DNA of 64,000 bases from Streptomyces sp. DSM 110735 (GTDB lineage Bacteria > Actinomycetota > Actinomycetes > Streptomycetales > Streptomycetaceae): contig NZ_JACYHF010000002.1 of NCBI RefSeq assembly GCF_016482685.1, positions 496,001 to 560,000 of the forward strand, in the 5' to 3' direction. Under the pieces are notes generated by a model. That model saw nothing but the letters and a program-made list of their open reading frames with translations. It did not search any database and was not told where the DNA came from. Positions 7,835-15,220 of the stretch are shown here, piece by piece (position 1 is the stretch's first letter; each line of letters starts with the position of its first letter). Made by a program: the position numbers and the translations under genes.

Positions 7835-9028
7835 TCACCCCACCGCCTCGCTCAGCGGCACCGGCGTGCGGGCGGGCGTCCCCAGCGCGCCGTCCAGGTC
7901 CGCCCACAGGTCGTCCACGTCCTCCAGTCCGACGGAGAGCCGCAGCAGCCGGTCGCTCACCCCGGCGCCGCGCCGGTCGTCGGCGTCGACGATGCGGTGG
8001 CTGATGGAGGCGGGGTGCTGGATGAGGGTGTCGACGCTGCCCAGGCTGACGGCGGGGGTGATCAGCCGGACGCGGGAGATCACCTCGTGCGGGTCGCCGT
8101 GTGTCTCGAAGGCGATCATCGCGCCGCCCAGGCGGGGATAGCGGACGCGGGCCACGCGCGGGTCGGCGGCGAGCCTGCGGGCGAGTTCGGCGGCGCTCGC
8201 GGAGGCGGCCCGTACCCGGACCGGCAGCGTGGCCAGACCCCGCAGCAGCAGGTATCCGGCGAGCGGGTGCAGCACCCCGCCGGTCGCGAACCGTATCCTG
8301 CGCAGGTGACCGGCGAACTCCTCGTCGCAGGCGACCACTCCGGCGAGGACGTCCCCGTGTCCGCCGAGGTACTTGGTGGCGCTGTGCAGCACCAGGCGGG
8401 CGCCGAGTCCGGCGGGGCGTTGCAGCACGGGCGTCGCGAAGGTGTTGTCGGCGAGCAGCGGGACCGAGCCGCAGGCGTGGGCGACGGCGCGCAGGTCGGT
8501 CTCGGCGAGGGTGGGGTTGGCCGGGGACTCGACCATCACCAGACCGGTGTCGGGGCGCAGCGCGTCGGCGATGCCCGCCGGGTCGGTCCAGGTGACCTCG
8601 GTGCCGAGCAGCCCTGCGGTCAGCAGATGGTCGCTGCAGCCGTACAGCGGGCGTACCGCGACGACATGGCGCAGACCCGCCGCCGAGCGGGTGAGCAGGA
8701 CCGCGCTGAGGGCGGCCATGCCGCTGGCGAACGCCACGGCGGACTCGGTGCCTTCGAGCCGGGCGAGCGCGGTCTCGAAGCGGGCCGTGGTGGGGTTGCC
8801 CAGGCGGCCGTAGACCGGCGGTCCCACGGGGTCGGCGCCGTCGGCGGCGAAGGCGTCGATGCGGGCCGCCTCGGCGCGGCTGTCGTACGACGGATAGGTG
8901 GTGGACAGGTCGATGGGCGGGGTGTGCAGTCCCTGGCGGGCGAGGTCGTCGCGCCCCGCGTGCACGGCCTCGGTGGCCAGAGCGCGGGGAGCGGTGGTGT
9001 CGAAAGCGCCGTTGCTCGCTGAGTCCAT
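7835..9028 (-). CDS. Cys/Met metabolism PLP-dependent enzyme (cystathionine/methionine gamma-lyase type)
   Basis: Member of the fold-type I Cys/Met PLP family. Visible features are the substrate/PLP loop [21 protein letters not shown], the strand [17 protein letters not shown], and PLP lysine in [12 protein letters not shown]. The C-terminal [11 protein letters not shown] is typical of the gamma-lyase/gamma-synthase group. It likely catalyses alpha,gamma-elimination or transsulfuration on Met, homocysteine or cystathionine; the family alone does not distinguish these. ATG 9028 is taken as the start because it keeps 60 bp to the divergent Lrp gene; GTG 9046 is the in-frame alternative. Divergence from an Lrp/AsnC regulator suggests amino-acid-responsive control. 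Confidence 0.88.
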   Translation of the reverse strand: MDSASNGAFDTTAPRALATEAVHAGRDDLARQGLHTPPIDLSTTYPSYDSRAEAARIDAFAADGADPVGPPVYGRLGNPTTARFETALARLEGTESAVAFASGMAALSAVLLTRSAAGLRHVVAVRPLYGCSDHLLTAGLLGTEVTWTDPAGIADALRPDTGLVMVESPANPTLAETDLRAVAHACGSVPLLADNTFATPVLQRPAGLGARLVLHSATKYLGGHGDVLAGVVACDEEFAGHLRRIRFATGGVLHPLAGYLLLRGLATLPVRVRAASASAAELARRLAADPRVARVRYPRLGGAMIAFETHGDPHEVISRVRLITPAVSLGSVDTLIQHPASISHRIVDADDRRGAGVSDRLLRLSVGLEDVDDLWADLDGALGTPARTPVPLSEAVG

Positions 9029-9088
9029 GGGCGCCAGGGTGAACACCGGCCGGGCTCAGGGGGTCAACAGCCGTGTTACGTTCGGCTC

Positions 9089-9568
9089 ATGGCCGATTCC
9101 GTCGTACTGGACCCGGTGGATCTGCTGCTGTTGCGGCTGCTGCAGAACGACGCCCGGACCACGTACCGCGACCTCGCCGCGCAGGCGGGGGTGGCGCCCT
9201 CGACGTGTCTGGACCGGGTGGCGCGGCTGCGCCGTTCGGGGGTGATCCTCGGGCACGAGCTGCGCCTGGACGCGGCGAAGCTGGGGCGCGGTCTCCAAGC
9301 GCTGCTCTCGGTGCAGGTACGGCCGCACCGAAGGGAGTTGGTGGGTCCGTTCGTGGAACGGGTGCGCGCGCTGCCGGAGTCGCGGACGGTGTTCCATCTG
9401 ACCGGTCCCGACGACTATCTGGTGCACGTGGCGGTGGCGGACATGACCGATCTTCAGCGCCTGGTGCTGGACGAGTTCACCTCGCAGCGTGAAGTGGCGC
9501 GCGTGGAGACCCGGTTGATCTTCCAGCAGTGGGACTGCGGTCCGCTGCTCCCGCCCGGCACACCGTGA
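9089..9568 (+). CDS. Lrp/AsnC-family transcriptional regulator
   Basis: 159-residue regulator with an N-terminal winged HTH (about residues 8-65: LLLLRLLQNDARTTYRDLAAQAG, PSTCLDRVARLRRSGVI) and a C-terminal RAM ligand-binding domain (about 75-150). Lrp/AsnC proteins form dimers or octamers and respond to amino acids. The gene is divergent from the Cys/Met PLP enzyme, which is its most likely target. A TACGTT -10 box at 9077-9082 lies six bases before ATG 9089 without a Shine-Dalgarno, consistent with a leaderless mRNA. Confidence 0.92.
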   Translation: MADSVVLDPVDLLLLRLLQNDARTTYRDLAAQAGVAPSTCLDRVARLRRSGVILGHELRLDAAKLGRGLQALLSVQVRPHRRELVGPFVERVRALPESRTVFHLTGPDDYLVHVAVADMTDLQRLVLDEFTSQREVARVETRLIFQQWDCGPLLPPGTP

Positions 9569-9616
9569 TCCGAAACGGGGTGACGTGGGCACTCCGTGGC
9601 GACGAGGATGGGCGCC

Positions 9617-11305
9617 ATGTCTGAGACGAAGAGCGCACTGCCCCGTCAGGTCGCCGACGCGTACGTCGACGAACTCGTCGCCCTCGACCCGGTCACCGGC
9701 ACCTACCTCGGTGTCGCGGAGAGCTCCGGCAGGCTTCCCGACTACTCCCCCGCCGGCCATGAGGCCCTGGCAGACCTGGCGCGCACCACGCTGGCGCGCC
9801 TGGACGAGGCCGAGCGGCAGCCCGGCGCGGACAGCGACGCCGAGCGCCGCTGTGCCCGGCTGCTGCGCGAGCGGCTGACCGCCGGGCTCGCCATGCACGA
9901 CGCCGAGGAGCATCTGCGCGCGGTCGGCAACATGCACACCCCCGGCCACGCGGTGCGGGGCATCTTCACCGTGACCCCGTCCGAGACCGAGGAGGACTGG
10001 GCGGCGATCGTGGAGCGGCTGCGCGCCGTCCCGGCCGCCTACGCGGGCTACCGTGCCTCGCTCGAACTGGGCCTGGAGCGCAAGCTGTTCGGGGCTCCCC
10101 GGCCGACCGCCACCTTCGTGGAGCAGCTCACCGAGTGGGCGGACACCGGCGAGGGCAAGGGCTGGTTCGAGGACTTCGCCGCCGCCGGACCCGACGCGCT
10201 GCGCGCCGAGCTGGACGAGGCGTCCCGCGCGGCGACCGCCTCGGTGGCCGAGCTGCGCGACTGGGTGCGGGACGTGTACGCCCCGGCGATCGAGGGCACC
10301 CCCGAGGTGGTCGGCCGGGAGCGCTACGCCCGCATGTCCCGCTCCTTCAACGGCACCGACCTCGACCTGGACGAGGCGTACGCCTACGGCTGGGCGGAGT
10401 TCCACCGGCTGCGCGCGGAGATGGTGAAGGAGGCGGAGAAGATCCTGCCGGGCGCGAAGACGCCCTGGGAGGCGCTCGCGCACCTGGACGAGCACGGCCG
10501 GCACATCGAGGGGGTCGAGGAGACCCGGCAGTGGCTCCAGGACCTGATGGACCGGGCGATCACGGAGCTGGACGGCACGCACTTCGAACTGGCCGAGCCG
10601 GTGCGCACGGTGGAGTCGCGCATCGCCCCGCCCGGCAGCGCTGCCGCCCCGTACTACACCGAGCCCTCGGAGGACTTCTCCCGTCCGGGGCGGACCTGGC
10701 TGCCGACGATGGGTGCGACCCGGTTCCCGGTCTACGACCTGGTCTCCACCTGGTACCACGAGGGCGTGCCGGGTCACCATCTCCAGCTCGCGCAGTGGGC
10801 GTACGTCGCGGACAGCCTCTCGCGCTACCAGGCCACGGTCGGCATCGTGAGCGCCAACGCGGAGGGCTGGGCGCTGTACGCGGAGCGGCTGATGGACGAG
10901 CTGGGCTACCTCGCGGACGCGGAGGAGCGGCTCGGCTATCTGGACGCGCAGATGATGCGCGCGGTGCGGGTCATCATCGACATCGGCATGCATCTGGAGC
11001 TGGAGATCCCGGCGGACTCGCCGTTCCACCCCGGTGAGCGCTGGACGCCGGAGCTGGGCGAGGAGTTCTTCGGCGCGCACAGCAGCCGTCCGGCGGACTT
11101 CGTGGCGAGCGAGCTGACCCGGTATCTGACCATGCCGGGCCAGGCCATCGGCTACAAGCTCGGCGAGCGGATGTGGCTGCTCGGCCGGGAGCGGGCGCGT
11201 GAGCGGCACGGCGCCTCCTTCGACCTGAAGGCATGGCACATGGCGGCGCTGTCGCTGGGTTCACTGGGTCTGGACGACCTGCTGGACGAACTGTCGCGGC
11301 TCTGA
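9617..11305 (+). CDS. DUF885 family protein (putative zinc peptidase)
   Basis: 562-residue soluble protein of the DUF885 family, related to M32-like metallopeptidases. The diagnostic motif WYHEGVPGHHLQL (HE plus downstream HH) around residue 382, with a downstream Glu in NAEGWALYAERLMDE, looks like an intact zinc site. No signal peptide is present, so it should act in the cytoplasm. Substrate and physiological role are unknown. ATG 9617 is preferred (GAGG about 9 nt upstream); ATG 9608 and 9596 are in frame. A strong hairpin follows the gene at 11330-11366. Confidence 0.85.
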   Translation: MSETKSALPRQVADAYVDELVALDPVTGTYLGVAESSGRLPDYSPAGHEALADLARTTLARLDEAERQPGADSDAERRCARLLRERLTAGLAMHDAEEHLRAVGNMHTPGHAVRGIFTVTPSETEEDWAAIVERLRAVPAAYAGYRASLELGLERKLFGAPRPTATFVEQLTEWADTGEGKGWFEDFAAAGPDALRAELDEASRAATASVAELRDWVRDVYAPAIEGTPEVVGRERYARMSRSFNGTDLDLDEAYAYGWAEFHRLRAEMVKEAEKILPGAKTPWEALAHLDEHGRHIEGVEETRQWLQDLMDRAITELDGTHFELAEPVRTVESRIAPPGSAAAPYYTEPSEDFSRPGRTWLPTMGATRFPVYDLVSTWYHEGVPGHHLQLAQWAYVADSLSRYQATVGIVSANAEGWALYAERLMDELGYLADAEERLGYLDAQMMRAVRVIIDIGMHLELEIPADSPFHPGERWTPELGEEFFGAHSSRPADFVASELTRYLTMPGQAIGYKLGERMWLLGRERARERHGASFDLKAWHMAALSLGSLGLDDLLDELSRL

Positions 11306-11329
11306 CGGAGCCTGCCCCGCGACGGTGAA

Positions 11330-11366
11330 GCCGTACGGAAGCGGGCGTCGCCCTCAACCGTACGGC
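11330..11366 (+). terminator. Hairpin terminator
   Basis: Perfect 9-bp inverted repeat GCCGTACGG / CCGTACGGC (11330-11338, 11358-11366) with a 19-nt loop, 25 bp after the DUF885 stop. Confidence 0.65.
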
Positions 11367-11441
11367 CCCCTCCCGCTGGCGCGGTCCCGCGCACCGGCTG
11401 CTTGCTGGTGCGGGGGCCGTCGCTCGGGAGGTGGGCCGCTC

Positions 11442-12122
11442 ATGCAGGTCAAGGGGCGCAAGGGACCGGGCCGGGAGGCGCTGGAGACCCCGCGCGCTGC
11501 CGGTCTCGCCGGGGTGGTGTTCGCACTGCTCCTCGCGGCGACGATCGTGCTGATGCGGCTCGGCATCCCCGAGGGCGCCGACGCGGCGACCGCGCGGGGG
11601 CTCACCGATCCCTCGCGGCGCAGCGCCGTGCAAACGGCGCTGGCGCTGATCCCGTTCGCGGGCATCTTCTTCCTGTGGTTCCTCGGCGCGGTGCGCGCCC
11701 ATGTGGGTGAGGTCGAGGACCGGTTCCTGGCGACCGTGCTGCTCGGCAGCGGTCTCGTCTTCACCGCGACCCTGTTCGGCGCCGCCGCGGCTGCCTCCGC
11801 CGTGCTGGCGGTCTCGCACCCGGCGGGCAGCACGCCGTCGCCGGAGACCTGGGACTTCGGGCGGCACTTCGCTTACGGGCTGATGACCGAGTACGCGATG
11901 CGGATGGCGGCCGTCTTCGTGTCGTCCATGTCCGTGATCGGCAAGCGGCTGGGCGTCCTGCCGCGCTGGCTGACGGTGCTGAGTTCGCTGACGGCGCTGG
12001 TCCTGCTCTTCGTCTCCTCGAACGTGCCCTGGGCGGAGCTGGTCTTCCCCGCCTGGTCGCTGGTGCTGAGCGCGCACATCCTCGTGGCGAGCGGACGGCG
12101 GCGGGCAGCGGGCGCCCCCTAG
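11442..12122 (+). CDS. Multi-pass membrane protein of unknown function
   Basis: 226 residues with about six hydrophobic segments (around residues 18-37, 65-85, 100-128, 145-165, 178-198, 203-220). I recognise no catalytic motif; it resembles small uncharacterised integral membrane proteins common in Streptomyces. ATG 11442 follows GGGAGG at 11426-11431 with about 10-nt spacing; the GTG within that stretch (11431) is not in frame. The stop codon TAG is embedded in a CCCCCTAGGGGG palindrome. The gene stands alone between a DUF885 gene and the ferredoxin/P450 operon. Confidence 0.7.
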   Translation: MQVKGRKGPGREALETPRAAGLAGVVFALLLAATIVLMRLGIPEGADAATARGLTDPSRRSAVQTALALIPFAGIFFLWFLGAVRAHVGEVEDRFLATVLLGSGLVFTATLFGAAAAASAVLAVSHPAGSTPSPETWDFGRHFAYGLMTEYAMRMAAVFVSSMSVIGKRLGVLPRWLTVLSSLTALVLLFVSSNVPWAELVFPAWSLVLSAHILVASGRRRAAGAP

Positions 12123-12138
12123 GGGGACGCCCCCTAGG
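12113..12138. repeat. Palindrome and 11-bp direct repeat at a stop codon
   Basis: CGCCCCCTAGG occurs twice (12113-12123 and 12128-12138). The first copy overlaps the perfect 12-bp palindrome CCCCCTAGGGGG (12115-12126), whose central TAG is the stop of the membrane-protein gene. The hairpin may also act as a terminator. Confidence 0.6.
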
Positions 12139-12294
12139 TGCGCCTGCCTCACCCGTTCGGCGGCTCCCGGCGCGCGGGTGGGGGCGTCCGGCTTCCATGC
12201 TGGCGGGCGGGGGACGACCCGCCGTCCGGGACCGCGCGCCGTGCACGAGGGCGCGCCGACCGGGCCTGGCCACCGGAAAGAGAGCGGAGCCTCG

Positions 12295-12555
12295 ATGAGG
12301 ATCGTCGTCGATCTCAACAAGTGCCAGGGATACGCCCAGTGCGCGTTCCTGGCCCCCGACGTCTTCACCATGCACGGCGACGAGGCGCTGCTCTACAACC
12401 CGCGCGCCGCCGACGAGGAACGCGACGCGGTCGCCCGGGCGGCTGCCGCCTGCCCGGTCAAGGCGATCACCGTCGAGGGCGTCTACGAGGGCGCCTCCGC
12501 CCATGACGAGCCGCTGGCCGTCGGAGCCTCCTGGGAGCTGTCCGATGGCCGCTGA
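12295..12555 (+). CDS. [3Fe-4S]-type ferredoxin (P450 redox partner)
   Basis: 86-residue acidic ferredoxin. Cluster ligands are visible as KCQGYAQC (Cys-x5-Cys, near residues 10 and 16) and the distal CPVKAI. The Cys-x5-Cys spacing, lacking the middle Cys of 4Fe-4S ferredoxins, is typical of [3Fe-4S] P450 ferredoxins. It should shuttle electrons from the reductase encoded next to the P450 encoded third. It overlaps the reductase start by 11 bp, indicating translational coupling. ATG 12295 has GGAG about 8 nt upstream. Confidence 0.9.
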   Translation: MRIVVDLNKCQGYAQCAFLAPDVFTMHGDEALLYNPRAADEERDAVARAAAACPVKAITVEGVYEGASAHDEPLAVGASWELSDGR

Positions 12556-13936
12556 CTACGTGGACTGGCTGCGCCGCGAGGGCCGCATCGTGATCGTCGG
12601 CGCCTCTCTCGCCGGGCTGCGCGCGGCCGAGACCCTGCGCGAGGAGGGCTTCACCGGCGCGCTGACCCTGATCGGCGACGAGCCGTACGAGCCCTACGAC
12701 CGGCCGCCGCTGTCGAAGTCGGTGCTGCTCGGCAAGGCGTCCCCGGAGCACACCGAGCTGCCCCGGCGCCGGCACCTGGACGCCGAGTGGCGGCTCGGCG
12801 TCCCGGCGACCGGGCTCGACCTGACCGGCAAGCGGGTGCTCCTCGCCGACGGCGAGGAGGTGGAGTACGACCGGCTGCTCATCGCGACCGGTGTACGCGC
12901 CCGGCCCTGGCCCAAGGAGGAGGAGGCCGGGCTGGACGGCGTGTTCGTGCTGCGCACCCGGGACGACGCGACCCGGCTGTGCAACCGGCTGCGCGCCGGG
13001 GCGCGGCGGGTCGTGGTGATCGGCGCCGGGTTCGCCGGGTCCGAAGTCGCCTCGGCCTGCCGGGAGATGGGACTCGAGGTGACCGTCTGCGAACGCGCTG
13101 GCGCGCCGCTCGTGGGCGCGCTCGGCGGGGTCGTCGGAGCGGTCGCCGCCGAGCTCCACGAGGAGAACGGCGTGGATCTGCGCACCCACATCACGGTGAC
13201 CGCGCTGGAGGGCGACCCGATGGGCCGGGTCCGCGCGGTGCATCTGTCGGACGAGAGCGTGCTCGAGGCCGATGTCGTGGTCGTCTCGCTGGGCTCGCAG
13301 CGCAACACCGAGTGGCTGACCGGGTCCGGGATCGGCGCGGGACCGCGCGGCATCGCGAGCGACGCGGGCTGCCGTGCCTTCGACTTCCGGGGCATCGTCA
13401 CGGACGACGTGTTCGTGGCCGGTGACGTGGCGCGCTCCCCGCATCCGATGTTCGGCTACCAGTTCCTCTCCCTGGAACACTGGGGCAACGCGGTCGCGCA
13501 GGCGGAGACGGCCGCGCACAACATGATCTGCCGACCGTACGACCGGCGCCCCCACCTGTGGATGCCCGCCTTCTGGTCCTCGCAGTTCGGGGTGAACATC
13601 AAGTCGGTGGGCGTGCCGCCCATGGGCGACGAGCTGATGATCACCCAGGGGTCGACGGCGGAGCGCCGGTTCGTCGGCGTCTACGGCCACAAGGGCCGCA
13701 TCGTGGCCGCCGTGTCCTTCGACAACGCGCGCTGGCTGGAGTACTACCAGCGGCAGATCGAGCAGGGCGCCCCCTTCCCGGCCGACTATCCGACGATGGA
13801 CCGGCGTCCCGAGGGGCGGCGGGCGGTGGCCTCCGACTTCCCCGACCCCTCCCTGCCGACCCACGCCCCGACCGTCACCCTCAGCGGCTACTCCCCGGCC
13901 GACCGCCGCCTGGTCTTCACCCCCGGCCACCACTGA
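12545..13936 (+). CDS. FAD-dependent ferredoxin reductase
   Basis: 463-residue NAD(P)H-dependent flavoprotein. The N-terminal FAD-binding Rossmann motif is IVIVGASLAGLRAAE, the NAD(P)H-binding one is VVVIGAGFAGSEVASA (about residues 156-171), and the C-terminal FAD motif includes TDDVFVAGDVA. Length and order match the rhodocoxin/putidaredoxin reductase family. It should reduce the upstream ferredoxin, which then reduces the downstream P450. ATG 12545 has GGGAG upstream and overlaps the ferredoxin gene. A C-terminal extension of about 60 residues after the reductase domain core (ending near 13936) is longer than in many homologues. Confidence 0.9.
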   Translation: MAADYVDWLRREGRIVIVGASLAGLRAAETLREEGFTGALTLIGDEPYEPYDRPPLSKSVLLGKASPEHTELPRRRHLDAEWRLGVPATGLDLTGKRVLLADGEEVEYDRLLIATGVRARPWPKEEEAGLDGVFVLRTRDDATRLCNRLRAGARRVVVIGAGFAGSEVASACREMGLEVTVCERAGAPLVGALGGVVGAVAAELHEENGVDLRTHITVTALEGDPMGRVRAVHLSDESVLEADVVVVSLGSQRNTEWLTGSGIGAGPRGIASDAGCRAFDFRGIVTDDVFVAGDVARSPHPMFGYQFLSLEHWGNAVAQAETAAHNMICRPYDRRPHLWMPAFWSSQFGVNIKSVGVPPMGDELMITQGSTAERRFVGVYGHKGRIVAAVSFDNARWLEYYQRQIEQGAPFPADYPTMDRRPEGRRAVASDFPDPSLPTHAPTVTLSGYSPADRRLVFTPGHH

Positions 13937-13957
13937 CCGCACGCCCAAGGACCTGTC

Positions 13958-15187
13958 ATGACGCGAGCCTCGCTGGTGCGCCAGATCACCGACTTCGCCA
14001 ACCGCGCGAACCCGTACCCCCTCTACGCGGAGCTGCGCCGCACCCCGGTGCTGCACGAGGAGGAGGGCGACCCCTATGTCATCAGCTCGTACTGGGACAT
14101 CGAGAGCCTGCTGCACGATCCCCGGATCAGCTCGGACGCGAGCAATCTGGCGGAGCCCGGGGCGGACGAGCTGGGGGAGAACACGGGGCTGCCGCCCTCC
14201 TTCATCCGCCTCGACCCGCCGGAGCACGACCGGCTGCGGCGCATCGCCAACAGCGCCTTCGGACCGCCGCACAAGCCGCGCCGCGTCGACGACATGCGGC
14301 CCGAACTGCACGAGATCGTGGGCGAGTTGATCGACGGCTTCGGGGACGCCCGGGAGATCGACCTGGTGGACCAGTTCGCGTATCCGTTCCCGGTGACGGT
14401 GATCTGCCGACTGCTCGGGGTGCCCCGCGAGGACGAGCCGCGTTTCCGGGCGTGGGTCGATCCGATCGTGGCCGGTCTGGACCCGGACACCCGGCAGTCG
14501 GATCCGGAGTTCGTGAAGAACGTGCAGGAGGCACGGACGCAGCTCGGGATGTATCTGGCCGGGCTGGTGGAGCAGCGGTCCAAGGAACCGGGCGACGACA
14601 TGCTGTCCGACCTGGCCGCGGGCAAGGGCCCGGACGGCTCCATGACGGTGATGGAGATCCTCAGCACCGCCGTGCTGCTGCTGATCGCGGGCCACGAGAC
14701 CACGGTCAACCTGATCACCAACGGCATGCTGACCCTGCTGCGCCACCCCGAGTACCTGCACCGGCTGCGCGAGGACCCCGACCTCGCCGCCAACATCGTG
14801 GAGGAGCTGCTGCGCTACGAGCCGCCCGTGCAGCTCGTGCCCCAGCGCACCTGCATCACCGACATCGAGGTGCGCGGGGTGACGATTCCGGCGGGCTCGC
14901 GGATCTGGCTGATGCTGGCGGCGGGCAACCGCGACCCGGAGCGCTTCAAGGACCCCGACCGCTTCGACCCGGACCGCTCGGACCTCCAGCACCTGGGCTT
15001 CGGCAGCGGCATCCACAGTTGCTTCGGCGCCCCGCTGGCCCGCCTGGAGACCCAGATCGCGCTGGCCGAGCTGGCGCGGCGCCTGGTGGAGCCCCGGCTG
15101 GTGGAGGACCCGCCGCCGTACCGGCCCAACGCGGTGCTGCGCGGGCCGCGCCATCTGCCCGTCGCCTTCGAGGGCGTACGGCCCTGA
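13958..15187 (+). CDS. Cytochrome P450
   Basis: 409-residue soluble class I bacterial P450. The I-helix oxygen-activation motif AGHETTVNL (about residues 247-255), the K-helix ExxR in EELLRYEPP, and the heme-binding loop FGSGIHSCFGAPLARLE with the axial Cys near residue 355 are all intact. Redox partners are encoded just upstream (21-bp gap), making a self-contained hydroxylase system. Substrate is unknown; no biosynthetic cluster surrounds it, so a housekeeping or xenobiotic-oxidation role is as likely as secondary metabolism. ATG 13958 lies shortly after AAGGA. Confidence 0.93.
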   Translation: MTRASLVRQITDFANRANPYPLYAELRRTPVLHEEEGDPYVISSYWDIESLLHDPRISSDASNLAEPGADELGENTGLPPSFIRLDPPEHDRLRRIANSAFGPPHKPRRVDDMRPELHEIVGELIDGFGDAREIDLVDQFAYPFPVTVICRLLGVPREDEPRFRAWVDPIVAGLDPDTRQSDPEFVKNVQEARTQLGMYLAGLVEQRSKEPGDDMLSDLAAGKGPDGSMTVMEILSTAVLLLIAGHETTVNLITNGMLTLLRHPEYLHRLREDPDLAANIVEELLRYEPPVQLVPQRTCITDIEVRGVTIPAGSRIWLMLAAGNRDPERFKDPDRFDPDRSDLQHLGFGSGIHSCFGAPLARLETQIALAELARRLVEPRLVEDPPPYRPNAVLRGPRHLPVAFEGVRP

Positions 15188-15220
15188 ACCCCAGCGTCCG
15201 CCCCTGAGGAACCGGTCCCC

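Noticed and set aside
9056..11239. 727-codon minus-strand frame opposite Lrp and DUF885 genes
   Set aside because: Low-complexity His/Arg/Val-rich translation with no motif; genuine genes lie on the plus strand.
12467..15154. 895-codon minus-strand frame opposite the P450 operon
   Set aside because: Compositional shadow; ferredoxin, reductase and P450 motifs are all on the plus strand.
15188..15220. Possible terminator TGAGG...CCTCA between P450 and sbcC
   Set aside because: Only a 5-bp stem with mismatches; too weak to call.
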